Assembly (NCBI RefSeq): GCF_037023725.1
Contig: NZ_CP146077.1
Coordinates: forward strand, 5,080,744 to 5,144,743
Length of the DNA: 64,000 bases
DNA from: Pseudomonas bubulae
GTDB lineage: Bacteria > Pseudomonadota > Gammaproteobacteria > Pseudomonadales > Pseudomonadaceae
Direction of reading: 5' to 3'
Positions 51,143-60,456 of this stretch are shown in pieces (the stretch's first letter is position 1; the number at the start of each line of letters is the position of its first letter). The translations under genes and the position numbers were made by a program. Under the pieces are notes generated by a model, which searched no databases, was not told where the DNA came from, and worked only from the letters and a program-made list of their open reading frames with translations.

Positions 51143-52090
51143 ATGCAAAAAAACATCACATCGTTAAGCGCATTGAACTGGGACGACCTGAAGTTTTTTC
51201 TCGAGGTGGCCCGTACCCGTAAAGCCAGCACTGCGGCCAAACGGCTGGCGGTGGACTACACCACCGTATCGCGACGCATCAGTTCGCTGGAGGCTGCCCT
51301 CGGCACACTGCTGTTTGAAAAATCACGCACCAACGGCTTCACCCTGACCAACGAGGGCCAGCGCTTGCTGGGCTATGCCGAGGCCATCGAAAGTACCCTG
51401 CATATGGCCTGCGAGCAGGTGTCGGGCTCGGGGGTGGCGTTGTCCGGGCATGTGCGCATGGGTTGCACGGAGGGGTTCGGGAGCTTTTTTATCACCCCTC
51501 AGCTCAGCCATTTTGTCGACGCCTACCCGGCCATTTCAGTGGATATCCTGCCCCTGCCGCACTTCATCAGCTTGTCCAAGCGCGAGGCGGATATCGTGAT
51601 CGCGCTGGAGCGTCCGGAACACGGGCCCTATGTGTGCTGCAAGCTATGCGACTACCGCTTGCAGCTGTATGCCACCCAGGAGTATCTGGACCAGCACCCG
51701 CCTATCAACCGGGCGGCGGATTTGGCCGAGCACACTTTTATTAGCTATGTGGACGATCTGGCGTTCAGTTCGGAGCTGCTGTACCTGGCCAACGTGCTGC
51801 CCGGCGCCAGCGCCAACCTGCGCAGCACCAGCGTGATTGCGCAATTCGTGGCAGCGCAGCAGGGCCGCTCGCTGGCGATTTTGCCGTGCTTTCTGGCCGC
51901 CCAGGACCCGCGTTTGCTGCCGGTATTGCCGGGCGAGGTCACCCTGACGCGGCAGTTCTGGATGTACTGCCGCGAAGATCTGAGGAAGTTGAAACGCATC
52001 ACCCTGCTATGGGATTACATCCGCGAAGTGACGGAACTGAATGCGCCGCTGTTGCTGGGCGAGACCCGGGGCATGAGGTTTGTGGACTGA
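51143..52090 (+). CDS. LysR-type regulator divergent to mmsA
   Basis: This 315-residue LysR regulator starts its helix-turn-helix with LNWDDLKFFLEVARTRKASTAAKRLAVDYTTVSRRI (~10-45), a variant recognised in pairs with MmsA operons, and has the usual effector domain (~95-300). It lies 115 bp from mmsA in divergent orientation and probably controls it. ATG 51143 has only a weak ribosome-binding site, and 51101 is an alternative. It is not related to AraC-type MmsR. Confidence 0.85.
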   Translation: MQKNITSLSALNWDDLKFFLEVARTRKASTAAKRLAVDYTTVSRRISSLEAALGTLLFEKSRTNGFTLTNEGQRLLGYAEAIESTLHMACEQVSGSGVALSGHVRMGCTEGFGSFFITPQLSHFVDAYPAISVDILPLPHFISLSKREADIVIALERPEHGPYVCCKLCDYRLQLYATQEYLDQHPPINRAADLAEHTFISYVDDLAFSSELLYLANVLPGASANLRSTSVIAQFVAAQQGRSLAILPCFLAAQDPRLLPVLPGEVTLTRQFWMYCREDLRKLKRITLLWDYIREVTELNAPLLLGETRGMRFVD

Positions 52091-52100
52091 CCACACCGCC

Positions 52101-52138
52101 CCGTAGCAGTTGCCGAAGGAACGAGGCTGCTGCTACGG
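52101..52138. repeat. Short GTAGCAGCTGCC-family repeat
   Basis: CCGTAGCAGTTGCCGAAGGAACGAGG-CTGCTGCTACGG is a reduced form of the long inverted repeat family. It lies between the convergent LysR and yfiB genes. Confidence 0.6.
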
Positions 52139-52148
52139 ACCCGGCTTA

Positions 52149-52652
52149 TCAGTCGGCAATCACCACAATCGACACACGGCGGTTTTCCGTACGCCCGGCC
52201 CGGGTGTTGTTGCTGGCTACCGGCTCGCGACTTCCCAACCCACGGACCTGGATATTCTCAGGGCGCATGCCAACTTTGGTCAGGGCCTTGACCACGCTGT
52301 TGGCGCGGCGTACCGACAGTTGCTCGTTGTAGGACTCCTTGCCCGAAGAGTCGGTGTGACCATCCACCCGCACCCGCTGGATATCGGCACCCAGCAAGGC
52401 CGTGCCGATACGCTCAACGATTTCCTGGCTCTGTGGGTTAAGCACTTCAAGGTCGCTGCCAAACAGCACTTTGCCCGACAGGCCAAATGCCCAGCCCTCT
52501 TCGGTCAACTCAAAGCCCTGTTCCTTGAGGACCGCAATCTGCGCCGGGGTCAGACCCTTTGGCGGGGGAGTCTGGCAACCGGTCAACGACAACGTGGCCA
52601 ACAACAAGGCAACGCTGAAAAACTGCAGATAACGCTGGGTCAATGCACGCAT
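52149..52652 (-). CDS. yfiB: YfiB-like OmpA-domain outer-membrane lipoprotein
   Basis: This 167-residue lipoprotein has signal sequence and lipobox LTGC (Cys about residue 26), a short linker, and an OmpA peptidoglycan-binding domain (~60-160) with HTDSSGKESYNEQLSVRRA. In the YfiBNR system YfiB binds and sequesters the periplasmic inhibitor YfiR when the envelope is stressed, releasing YfiN. It is the third gene of the operon, 7 bp after yfiN. The N-terminal region that binds YfiR (TPAQIAVLKEQGFELTEEGW) is present. Its length and layout agree with the Pseudomonas aeruginosa protein. Confidence 0.9.
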   Translation of the reverse strand: MRALTQRYLQFFSVALLLATLSLTGCQTPPPKGLTPAQIAVLKEQGFELTEEGWAFGLSGKVLFGSDLEVLNPQSQEIVERIGTALLGADIQRVRVDGHTDSSGKESYNEQLSVRRANSVVKALTKVGMRPENIQVRGLGSREPVASNNTRAGRTENRRVSIVVIAD

Positions 52653-52659
52653 TTTTGAG

Positions 52660-53931
52660 TTAGCTCCTGATATTTACGGTGTTTGCGGGGTGCTCCGACT
52701 CCGCTACATGTTGCCCGCCTCGGGCGAGGCGCTTGGCCTGGTACATCGCCGAGTCCGCTGCACAGAGCAGTTCCTGGGCGCTTGCACCATGTTCGGGGTA
52801 GACGGCAATGCCGATACTCAGCGATGTCACGACACTCACCTGCCCCGGCAGTTCGATGGCCTCAAGCATGCTGGCAATGATCTTCTCGGCAATGCGCTGG
52901 GCATCTTCTATTTTGTGCAGCGGAGTCAGCAAGATCGCAAACTCGTCACCGCCCAGGCGCGCCACTACGTCGTCTTCACGCAGTTGCGCACGAATGCGCG
53001 TTGCTACCGCTACCAGCACCGCATCACCGGCGGCATGGCCGTAGGCATCATTGATGCCCTTGAAGCGGTCACTGTCGAGAAACAGCACCGCAGCCTTGTC
53101 CCGCGTTTTATTGAGCGAGCGCAGAGTGCGCGTCAACCGAGCTTCAAAGTAGGCGCGGTTAGGCAGGTTGGTGAGCGAATCGTGGCTGGCCTGATGGGCC
53201 AGGGCCTCATTTTCGTTTTGCAGATGGCTTTGCCATGACTCCAGCTCGTCGAGCAGGGCATTGAAGTCGTTGCCCAGACTGTCGAGCTCGGCAATATGCG
53301 CGGGCGGTACGCGACGATCGAACGCACGTTCACGACGGGCAGCGTGGGCCACTTGCGCCAGCTGCTGCAAAGGCCCGGTAATGCCATCCAGCAGCCGGCG
53401 CGACAGGTACAGCGCACTCCAGGCACTGAGCGCGGTACACACCAGCACGCCAAGCAAGCCGCTAAGCAAAAAACGCAGCATATTGGCGCCATGCCCGCGC
53501 AGAACGACCCGGCCAACCTCCTGACCCTGATGCAAAATCGGCATGCTGATCGGCTGCTGCAGCAAGCCATCGGCCAACAGCATCTCGACCCTGGACAGCA
53601 GATCGGTTTGCGGACGCTGCCATTGCGCGAGCAGTTCACCCTCGGCGGTATACACCTGAGCCTCGGCGACCGCTTCGGTGGAAGCAATCAAGGCCAGGGC
53701 CTCGGTTGCTGCCCCGGGGTCGTCAAACACCACGGCCGCTTCCACGGTGTAGTTGATGGAGCGGGCAATCAGGTGCAGGTTGTGATCGGCATAGACCTTG
53801 AGCGCCAGCACGCCCAGCAGGGTCATGGAGGCGCTGGCCAGTGTCACCGCAACCAGTGCCACGCCAAGATGCCCACGGCGCAACACCGAACGTAGCCGGC
53901 GACGTCGTTGCGGCGCATTCAACCCGCTCAT
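52660..53931 (-). CDS. yfiN: Diguanylate cyclase YfiN (TpbB)
   Basis: This 423-residue inner-membrane enzyme makes cyclic di-GMP. It has a first membrane helix (~22-45), a periplasmic sensor (~46-150), a second helix (~150-172), a HAMP-like region (~175-230), and a GGDEF domain (~255-415) with an intact active site RLGGDEF and an RxxD inhibitory site (REDD) five residues before it. YfiR holds it inactive from the periplasm. Its ATG overlaps the yfiR stop as ATGA. It promotes biofilm formation and small-colony growth in relatives. Confidence 0.93.
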   Translation of the reverse strand: MSGLNAPQRRRRLRSVLRRGHLGVALVAVTLASASMTLLGVLALKVYADHNLHLIARSINYTVEAAVVFDDPGAATEALALIASTEAVAEAQVYTAEGELLAQWQRPQTDLLSRVEMLLADGLLQQPISMPILHQGQEVGRVVLRGHGANMLRFLLSGLLGVLVCTALSAWSALYLSRRLLDGITGPLQQLAQVAHAARRERAFDRRVPPAHIAELDSLGNDFNALLDELESWQSHLQNENEALAHQASHDSLTNLPNRAYFEARLTRTLRSLNKTRDKAAVLFLDSDRFKGINDAYGHAAGDAVLVAVATRIRAQLREDDVVARLGGDEFAILLTPLHKIEDAQRIAEKIIASMLEAIELPGQVSVVTSLSIGIAVYPEHGASAQELLCAADSAMYQAKRLARGGQHVAESEHPANTVNIRS

Positions 53932-54503
53932 GGCTGCGCCGCCCGACGGCGTGACAGTTGCAACACGCTGGGGTGAATACGTACACCGCTGCGGGCGACG
54001 GAGTCGAGGTTGACCTCAAACGACACTTGCTCATCACGCACATGCAGGCAAAACAGGCTACCCACGGTGCATTGGTCACCGTCTTCGCTGATGCTCAGCA
54101 CCGCCTTGGTGTTGAGGCTGCTAAACAGGCGACTGCGCTCGTCGGCGCTCAGCTTGCCCAGGTATACCGCGTTGCAACTGCTGGCGATGCCGGGGTCACT
54201 CGCCAGCACGCGACGCACCTGCACCGGTCGGCCAGTAGACTGGGTCGCGCCCTTGAGCAGGTCATCGGTGTATTCGGTGGGGCCGATCACGCACAACTGC
54301 AGTTGTGCCGGCTCTGTGGGCCAGCGCGCATAACTGAGGATGCCCAGCACAACCTGGGTCACGGCCTTGGCGCGCTGATCCGCCAGGTTGATGGGCGTTT
54401 GAGCCTGAACCAGACAAGGAGTGCTCAGCAGTAACAGGCAAAAGGAAATCAGCCGTAGCCGCCATCCAAAGTGCTGTTCTGTCGATGAGACAGCCACATC
54501 CAT
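53928..54503 (-). CDS. yfiR: YfiR periplasmic inhibitor of YfiN
   Basis: This protein of about 191 residues has a signal peptide ending TPCLVQAQT (residue ~34). The mature DUF4154 domain keeps four cysteines (LQLCVIG, ASSCNAV, GDQCTVGSLFC), matching the two disulfides of the P. aeruginosa protein, which make it respond to oxidation. It binds YfiN and blocks its cyclase. ATG 54503 is chosen for the signal peptide; the ribosome-binding site is weak. It is first in yfiR-yfiN-yfiB. Confidence 0.9.
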   Translation of the reverse strand: MDVAVSSTEQHFGWRLRLISFCLLLLSTPCLVQAQTPINLADQRAKAVTQVVLGILSYARWPTEPAQLQLCVIGPTEYTDDLLKGATQSTGRPVQVRRVLASDPGIASSCNAVYLGKLSADERSRLFSSLNTKAVLSISEDGDQCTVGSLFCLHVRDEQVSFEVNLDSVARSGVRIHPSVLQLSRRRAAQP

Positions 54504-54599
54504 GCGGGATTTCTCTGAGATCTTTATGGGAATAGTGTCGTAACGATAGCACGACAACCGTATTAACTGTGATACAGGTCACATTGGACGCGCCATTTC

Positions 54600-54653
54600 T
54601 TGTGGGAGCGGGCTTGCTCGCGATGGCATCACCCAAGTTTGCCAGCTCCCACA
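54600..54653. repeat. Degenerate REP hairpin upstream of yfiR
   Basis: TTGTGGGAGCGGGCTTGCTCGCGATG is followed by a truncated complement ending GCTCCCACAA. The outer arms pair but the inner part of the second copy is lost. It lies between yfiR and the 3' end of recD. Confidence 0.75.
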
Positions 54654-54685
54654 AAAAAGTACCCCGATCAGGATCAAGACTTCGG

Positions 54686-56770
54686 CTAACCCAGCCCCAG
54701 CATCAACCCGCTCAGGCGCTTGACCTTGCGCTGTACGGCCTCCTCAAAAACTCCCGCACGCGGCTCTATCAGACTGAACCAGTGCTTGGCCCGGGTGATA
54801 CCGGTATAGATCAGTTCTTTCGTCAACACCGGGTTGAGCGCTTCGGGCAGCACCAACGCCGTATGGGAAAACTCCGAGCCCTGGGATTTATGTACGGTCA
54901 TGGCATAGACCGTCTCGACATCATTGAGCCGGCTTGGCAGTACAAAACGGATGCCGCCCTGCCCGTCGTTACGCGCGAAAGCCACCCGCAATACATGACG
55001 CCGGGCCTGACCATCACCCTCGGGAAGGGTGAGGGCGATGCCAATATCGCCGTTCATCAGGCCCAGTCCGTAATCATTGCGGGTCATCAGCACCGGGCGG
55101 CCTTCGTACCAATGCCGGTCGCCATCAATCAGCTTGCGGGCAAACAGGGCGCCGGTGATACGCTCATTCAGGCCCTCCACGCCCCACGGTCCCTTGCGCA
55201 CGGCGCAGAGCACCTGAAAGGCCTCGAACGCCTGCAGCACGTTACCCGCCCATACCGCCCAACACGGGTCTTCAAGACCGCTCTCGGTGTCTGGTCGCTG
55301 ATCGCGCAAAACCTCCAGGTAGTGCCGATAGCCTTTAGCCTCTGTACCCCGCCCTTCCAGCGCCAGGCGCTCAAATGCGCGGTCCTGCTCACCCTTGAGG
55401 GGCAACGCAAAGAGGTCGGCATGGCTGCCTGCCGCCAGCAAGGCACGCGCTTCGCGGGGCAGTTGCTGGTTGACCAGACGCGACAGCTGGCCAATACCGC
55501 TGCCCTCACCAAAGCGCCGCGAGTGGCGCAGCATCACTACCTGCTGCGCCAGCGGGTGCGTACTGTCCAGGTCTTGCTGCAAACCACTGGCACTGAGATT
55601 TTCGCCGCTGACCTGCTCCAGCCAGTTACGGGTTTGCGGGGTATACCAGCCCGCTTCGGCGTCGCGGCACAAATCACCCAGCACGGCACCGGCTTCAACC
55701 GATGCCAACTGGTCCTTGTCACCCAGCAGCACCAGCCGCGCATGAGCAGGTAGGGCATCGAGCAAATTGGCCATCATTTCCAGATCGATCATCGACGCCT
55801 CATCAACCACCAGCACGTCCAGCGGCAGGCGATTGCCCGCATGATGGCGGAAATGCCGCGTACCGGGGCGGCTGCCGAGCAGCCGATGAACAGTGGTCAC
55901 GTCGCTGGGGATTTTTTGCCGGACCTTGTCGTCCACTTCCAGGGATTTGACTTGCAGGCTGATCGACTCTGTCAGGCGCGCAGCCGCCTTGCCGGTCGGT
56001 GCCGCCAGGCGAATGCGCAAAGGCGTGCCCGCCTCTACCGCCGGTGCTTGCAACAACGCCAGCAAACGCACCACGGTGGTGGTCTTACCGGTGCCGGGGC
56101 CACCAGTGACAATGCTGAAAGCTCCCCGCGTGGCCAGGGCGCAGGCCAGTTTTTGCCAGTCAATCGGCGCATCCTGTGCAGGTCTGCCAAACAAACCGTC
56201 AAGGCGCGTAGGCAAATCCGCCGGTGTCGCTTCAGCCATCGCCAGACGTTGGCGCAAGGCACCGTCGATTCGACGTTCATAGGCCCAATAGCGACGCAAA
56301 TACAGACGCCGCTCACTCAATACCAAGGGTCGGCTGGCTGCATCCGCAGACGACCGGCCCGCGTGTTCAACCAGCGGGCTGGCTTGCAGTGCCTTGCACC
56401 AGGCCTCGCCGTCCAGGGCCTCAAGCAGTTGCGAAGGCAGCAGCATGGCGCCGGTTTGCACATCACCTTCGGGGGGTAAAGAGAGTGCAAAATCCGGCTC
56501 TTTCAGGGTTTCAAACAAATCCAGGCACACATGACCGTGGCCCAGTTGATGGCTGGTCAGGGCCGCCGCCAGCAACACCAGGGGGTCGCCCTGCGGATCG
56601 CGCTCATGCAGGAACGCGACGAAGGCCTTATCCAGAGCGCGCAACCAGCCGCGCTCGACCCAGCGTTCAAGTAACAACAGCAAATCCTCGGCCCGGCCCA
56701 GCGGTTGAAGCAGGGCCAGGCTTTCGGCCGTCAATGGCGTAGGCAACAGTTCGGCAAACGAACGACTCAT
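54686..56770 (-). CDS. recD: Exodeoxyribonuclease V alpha subunit (RecD)
   Basis: This 694-residue SF1B (5'-3') helicase of the RecBCD complex is seen by Walker A GGPGTGKTTT (~residue 190), VDEASMIDLEMMANLL (Walker B), DKDQLASVEAGAVLGDL, and the C-terminal VHKSQGSEFSHTALVLPE and ITRAKHWFSL motifs. It overlaps recB by four bases (ATGA). ATG 56770 has GGGAG 8 bp upstream. It unwinds the 5'-ended strand at double-strand breaks. All helicase motifs look intact. Confidence 0.95.
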   Translation of the reverse strand: MSRSFAELLPTPLTAESLALLQPLGRAEDLLLLLERWVERGWLRALDKAFVAFLHERDPQGDPLVLLAAALTSHQLGHGHVCLDLFETLKEPDFALSLPPEGDVQTGAMLLPSQLLEALDGEAWCKALQASPLVEHAGRSSADAASRPLVLSERRLYLRRYWAYERRIDGALRQRLAMAEATPADLPTRLDGLFGRPAQDAPIDWQKLACALATRGAFSIVTGGPGTGKTTTVVRLLALLQAPAVEAGTPLRIRLAAPTGKAAARLTESISLQVKSLEVDDKVRQKIPSDVTTVHRLLGSRPGTRHFRHHAGNRLPLDVLVVDEASMIDLEMMANLLDALPAHARLVLLGDKDQLASVEAGAVLGDLCRDAEAGWYTPQTRNWLEQVSGENLSASGLQQDLDSTHPLAQQVVMLRHSRRFGEGSGIGQLSRLVNQQLPREARALLAAGSHADLFALPLKGEQDRAFERLALEGRGTEAKGYRHYLEVLRDQRPDTESGLEDPCWAVWAGNVLQAFEAFQVLCAVRKGPWGVEGLNERITGALFARKLIDGDRHWYEGRPVLMTRNDYGLGLMNGDIGIALTLPEGDGQARRHVLRVAFARNDGQGGIRFVLPSRLNDVETVYAMTVHKSQGSEFSHTALVLPEALNPVLTKELIYTGITRAKHWFSLIEPRAGVFEEAVQRKVKRLSGLMLGLG

Positions 56771-59700
56771 AACAACACTCCCTGTTCCCACGCCGGTTCA
56801 GCTGTTTTCGGCAGCGGTTTGCCCTGGAACATCAGGTCCAGGCTTTCGATCAATAGTCTGGGCGGGCGGGTGAAAAACACGCCCTGTCCCTGGGCGCGGG
56901 TACCACGCAAAAACAGATACAGTGCGCCGCCCATATGCTGGTCGTAGTCATAGCCGGGCAATCGAGCCTTGAGCTGACGATGCAAAGCCAACAAATACAG
57001 GACATATTGCAGGTCGTAGCGGTTGTCCAGAATGGAGGCGGTCATCGCCTGCTCGGTGTAGGCCGAATCATCGGTACCCAGCCAGTTGGATTTGTAGTCC
57101 GCCACGTAATAACGCCCCTGATGCTCGAAGGTCAGGTCGATAAAGCCCTTGAACATGCCATTGAGCAGGCTCGGCTCGGCCCCCGCCCGCGCGGCGCCAC
57201 CGTGGGTATGCTGACGCACCAGTGTGTCCATCTGCACAACATCGACCTTGTGGCTGGCAAACCAGAATTCCATTTCAATCTGGTACTGGCTCAACTCACT
57301 CAAGACCACAGCGGGCTGACCATTATTCAGACGCAGCGGTTCATCTTGCAGATGCTGCAGCCAGTCACTCAAGGTCTCGATCCAGCCTTGCCAGCCACGC
57401 CGGTTGCAGCGCCGTGCTACAGCGTCCTTGATCGCTTCGGGGTCGGCCTTGAAGCCTTCGCTGCCCGCCCACTCAAGCAGGCCATGGAGAAAAGTCCCGG
57501 GATTTGGCCCACGGGGGAAGCGGTGAATATCACCCCCACTGAGCAACACTTCACGCGGTGCCTCAGGGTCGAGGCGCTCATCATCCGAGAGCTTTTGCGC
57601 CAAGGCACTTTCAGGTGCTTCGGCCGGGCTGAGGCTGTCACCAATGCGCAGTGCGCTATAGGAAGCGATCCACCAGTTTTCAGCGGCGCGGCGGCCCGGG
57701 ATCAGCGGCTCAAGCAAGGTTGCCTGGTTGAGCGGTGGATAAAAATGCGCCGCGTCAGCAGCTGGAACGGGTTCGCACTGCAAGGCGTCGCAACCTTGCT
57801 GCACCTCGGCCAACCAGCTCTGCAAGCCCGCCGACTCGGCCAGCATGGCACCACCACCCAGCAAATAACCCAGGGCGCAGAGGTGCAAGACCGAGCGATT
57901 GCTATTGCCGCGCTTGAGGTCGGCAACCCCCAGCCAACACGCATGCCGGGCACGGGTCAGGGCTACGTACAGCAAGCGCAGGTCTTCGGCCAGACGCTCG
58001 TCATCGGCCTGGGCAATCAGCTCTGGCGTCGGTTTCAAACTGACCTGGGCGTTGCCCGCAGCATCGTGGAAGTGCAGCGGCAGACGACTGCCATCCACCG
58101 GTTTTGCGGAGCAGATAAACGGCAAAAACACCAACGGGTACTCCAGCCCCTTGGACTTGTGGATAGTCACCACCTTGACCAGTTGCTCGTCACTTTCCAG
58201 GCGCAGGATCTGTTCTTCACCCGCCTGGCCGGACAAGGCCAGGTGCTCGGCCAGATGACGGATAAGCGCCTGCTCACCGTCCAGCTCGGCTGCGGCTTGC
58301 TGCAACAATTCGGACAAGTGCAAGACGTTGGTCAGAACGCGCTCGCCATCGGGGCGGGCAATCAGGGCCTGGGGCAGTTCAAAGTCATGCAGCAGACGAC
58401 GCAACATGGCGAGTACCCCTTGCTTGCGCCAGGTTTCGCGGTAACCGCGGAACTGCATAACACGTCTTTCCCAGGCCAGTTCGTCCTGGTTCAGACGCTC
58501 CAGCTCAACCAGCGGCAAGTCCAGGGTGATACAGGCCAATGCGGCACGCAGTGGGCGCTCGACGTCAGGCTCGGCGCAGGCCTTGAGCCAGGCCAGCACA
58601 TCATGTGCTTCCTGCGCGGCGTACACCGAATCCTTATCCGACAGGTAAACGCTTCGCACACCACGGCTCGATAATTCTCTCCGCACGGCCTGAGCTTCCT
58701 TGCCGTCACGCACGAGAATCGCGATGTCGGCAGGTAATACGCCACGCAGTGCTTCGCCGTCCTTGATAAAACCGCAGCGCCCTTGCTGGCCACCATTAAG
58801 CAGCTCGACAATCTGGCTGGCACAGGCGGCCGCCAGATACTGACGATACACAGCACCCGACAGCGGTTGCTCGGAGGGCAATTGCCAGAGCGTCAGGGCG
58901 CTGACAGGCTGGCCATCAAGCTGCAGGACTTCCTTACGCCCTTGGGATTTAACCGAAACAAAGGGCACGGGGTTTTCTGAACCCTCGCGGAACAAAAATG
59001 CACCACGTCCGCTATCGCGCAGCTCCGCCCGCTCAAAGACATGATTGACTGCCTTGACCATGGCGTGACTGGAGCGGAAGTTGGTATCCAGCGTGTGCAA
59101 GCGCCCTGCAGTCGCCTGACGTGCGCGCAAGTAGGTGTAGATATCCGCCCCGCGAAAGGCATAGATAGCCTGTTTCGGGTCGCCAATCAAAAACAGCCCG
59201 GTGTCTGGGCAATTGTCTTCAATCCGGTAGATGGTCTCGAAGATACGGTACTGCACGGGGTCTGTGTCCTGGAACTCATCGATCAGCGCCACGGGGAACT
59301 GTTCACGAATCAGGGTCGCCAGGCGATCACCGCCATCGGCCTGCAATGCCGAGTCCAGGCGCAGTAGCATATCGTCGAAACCCATTTCGGCACGGCGGCG
59401 TTTTTCTTCTTCAAAACGCACACTCACCCAGTGCGCCGCATGCTGCAGCACGGCGGCGTCCGGGCTCGGCAAGGCATCGAGCGCGGCCTTGAGGCCGGGC
59501 ATGGCATCCAGGCCCGGATGCTGCGGGGCAACGCCTTTCCAGGCTTCGGCCATACCGTCGGGAGTCAGACGCGTGAAGCCGGTACCCAGATCAAGCTGCT
59601 CCTGATCTTCGTCAGCCGCCCAGGCGCTGAGCTTTTCAAACCAGGGTTCAAAATACCGGGCCTGCATTTTACGACCGTCGACCGTTTTGCTGGCCACGCC

Positions 59701-60456
59701 CTGCAGGCAGATCTCACGCAGCTCTTGAGCCCATTGCAACCAGGGGGCTTTGAGCTGCACCAATGCCTGGCGGCGCTCCAGCAAGCAGGCCTCGATCATT
59801 TGTGCAGGCGTTTGTTCAGCATTGGCTGGCTGGCGCGAGCTACCAAACAACGCTCGCACGCGCGGCATCAAGGCGGCGGGGCCGCTCCAGTTGGCACGCA
59901 CCCAGTTCAGCGCGTCGCCGTGCATGGGGTAGCAAAACAGCCGCCAGTAATCGCGCAGCACTTCGCCCAGCAAGTCGCTGTGATCGGTTTCCAGGGTCTG
60001 GGTAAACAGGCTGCCGCTATCGAAAGCGTGCTCGCGCAACATGCGCTGGCACCAACCGTGAATGGTCGAGACCGCAGCCTCGTCCATCCATTGGGCGGCG
60101 ATATCCAGACGCCCGGCGCAAGCAGCCCACTGTTCGGGAGCAAACTGGTCACGCAGTTCTTCGACCAAGGCATCCGGCGCGTCGATCTCGCCACGAAAAT
60201 AGCGTGCGGCTTCTGCCAGGCGGGTACGGATGCGGTCGCGCAGTTCTTTGGTGGCAGCATCAGTAAAGGTCACCACGAGAATTTGCGGTGGTAATAGCTC
60301 ACGGCCAAAACCCGATTCTACGCCGCCATGCCCCAAAATCAGGCGCAGGTAGAGTGCCGAGATCGTGAAGGTTTTACCGGTGCCTGCACTGGCCTCGATC
60401 AATTGGCTACCGCGCAGGGGAAATGCCAGGGCCAGCGGTAATGTTTGCTCGCTCAT
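56767..60456 (-). CDS. recB: Exodeoxyribonuclease V beta subunit (RecB)
   Basis: This 1229-residue protein carries a UvrD-like SF1A helicase (Walker A EASAGTGKTFTIS near residue 25; LIDEFQDTDPVQYRIF near 390; VTIHKSKGLEYPLVFLPF near 770; VALTRARHACWLG near 835). Its C-terminal nuclease domain has the metal-binding motif YVADYKSNWLG near 1120. RecB unwinds and cuts DNA, and loads RecA after Chi in related bacteria. Its first base overlaps the recC stop. All catalytic motifs are intact. Confidence 0.97.
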   Translation of the reverse strand: MSEQTLPLALAFPLRGSQLIEASAGTGKTFTISALYLRLILGHGGVESGFGRELLPPQILVVTFTDAATKELRDRIRTRLAEAARYFRGEIDAPDALVEELRDQFAPEQWAACAGRLDIAAQWMDEAAVSTIHGWCQRMLREHAFDSGSLFTQTLETDHSDLLGEVLRDYWRLFCYPMHGDALNWVRANWSGPAALMPRVRALFGSSRQPANAEQTPAQMIEACLLERRQALVQLKAPWLQWAQELREICLQGVASKTVDGRKMQARYFEPWFEKLSAWAADEDQEQLDLGTGFTRLTPDGMAEAWKGVAPQHPGLDAMPGLKAALDALPSPDAAVLQHAAHWVSVRFEEEKRRRAEMGFDDMLLRLDSALQADGGDRLATLIREQFPVALIDEFQDTDPVQYRIFETIYRIEDNCPDTGLFLIGDPKQAIYAFRGADIYTYLRARQATAGRLHTLDTNFRSSHAMVKAVNHVFERAELRDSGRGAFLFREGSENPVPFVSVKSQGRKEVLQLDGQPVSALTLWQLPSEQPLSGAVYRQYLAAACASQIVELLNGGQQGRCGFIKDGEALRGVLPADIAILVRDGKEAQAVRRELSSRGVRSVYLSDKDSVYAAQEAHDVLAWLKACAEPDVERPLRAALACITLDLPLVELERLNQDELAWERRVMQFRGYRETWRKQGVLAMLRRLLHDFELPQALIARPDGERVLTNVLHLSELLQQAAAELDGEQALIRHLAEHLALSGQAGEEQILRLESDEQLVKVVTIHKSKGLEYPLVFLPFICSAKPVDGSRLPLHFHDAAGNAQVSLKPTPELIAQADDERLAEDLRLLYVALTRARHACWLGVADLKRGNSNRSVLHLCALGYLLGGGAMLAESAGLQSWLAEVQQGCDALQCEPVPAADAAHFYPPLNQATLLEPLIPGRRAAENWWIASYSALRIGDSLSPAEAPESALAQKLSDDERLDPEAPREVLLSGGDIHRFPRGPNPGTFLHGLLEWAGSEGFKADPEAIKDAVARRCNRRGWQGWIETLSDWLQHLQDEPLRLNNGQPAVVLSELSQYQIEMEFWFASHKVDVVQMDTLVRQHTHGGAARAGAEPSLLNGMFKGFIDLTFEHQGRYYVADYKSNWLGTDDSAYTEQAMTASILDNRYDLQYVLYLLALHRQLKARLPGYDYDQHMGGALYLFLRGTRAQGQGVFFTRPPRLLIESLDLMFQGKPLPKTAEPAWEQGVLL

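Noticed and set aside
56935..58674. 579-codon plus-strand open frame
   Set aside because: Fully antisense to recB, which has all its catalytic motifs intact.
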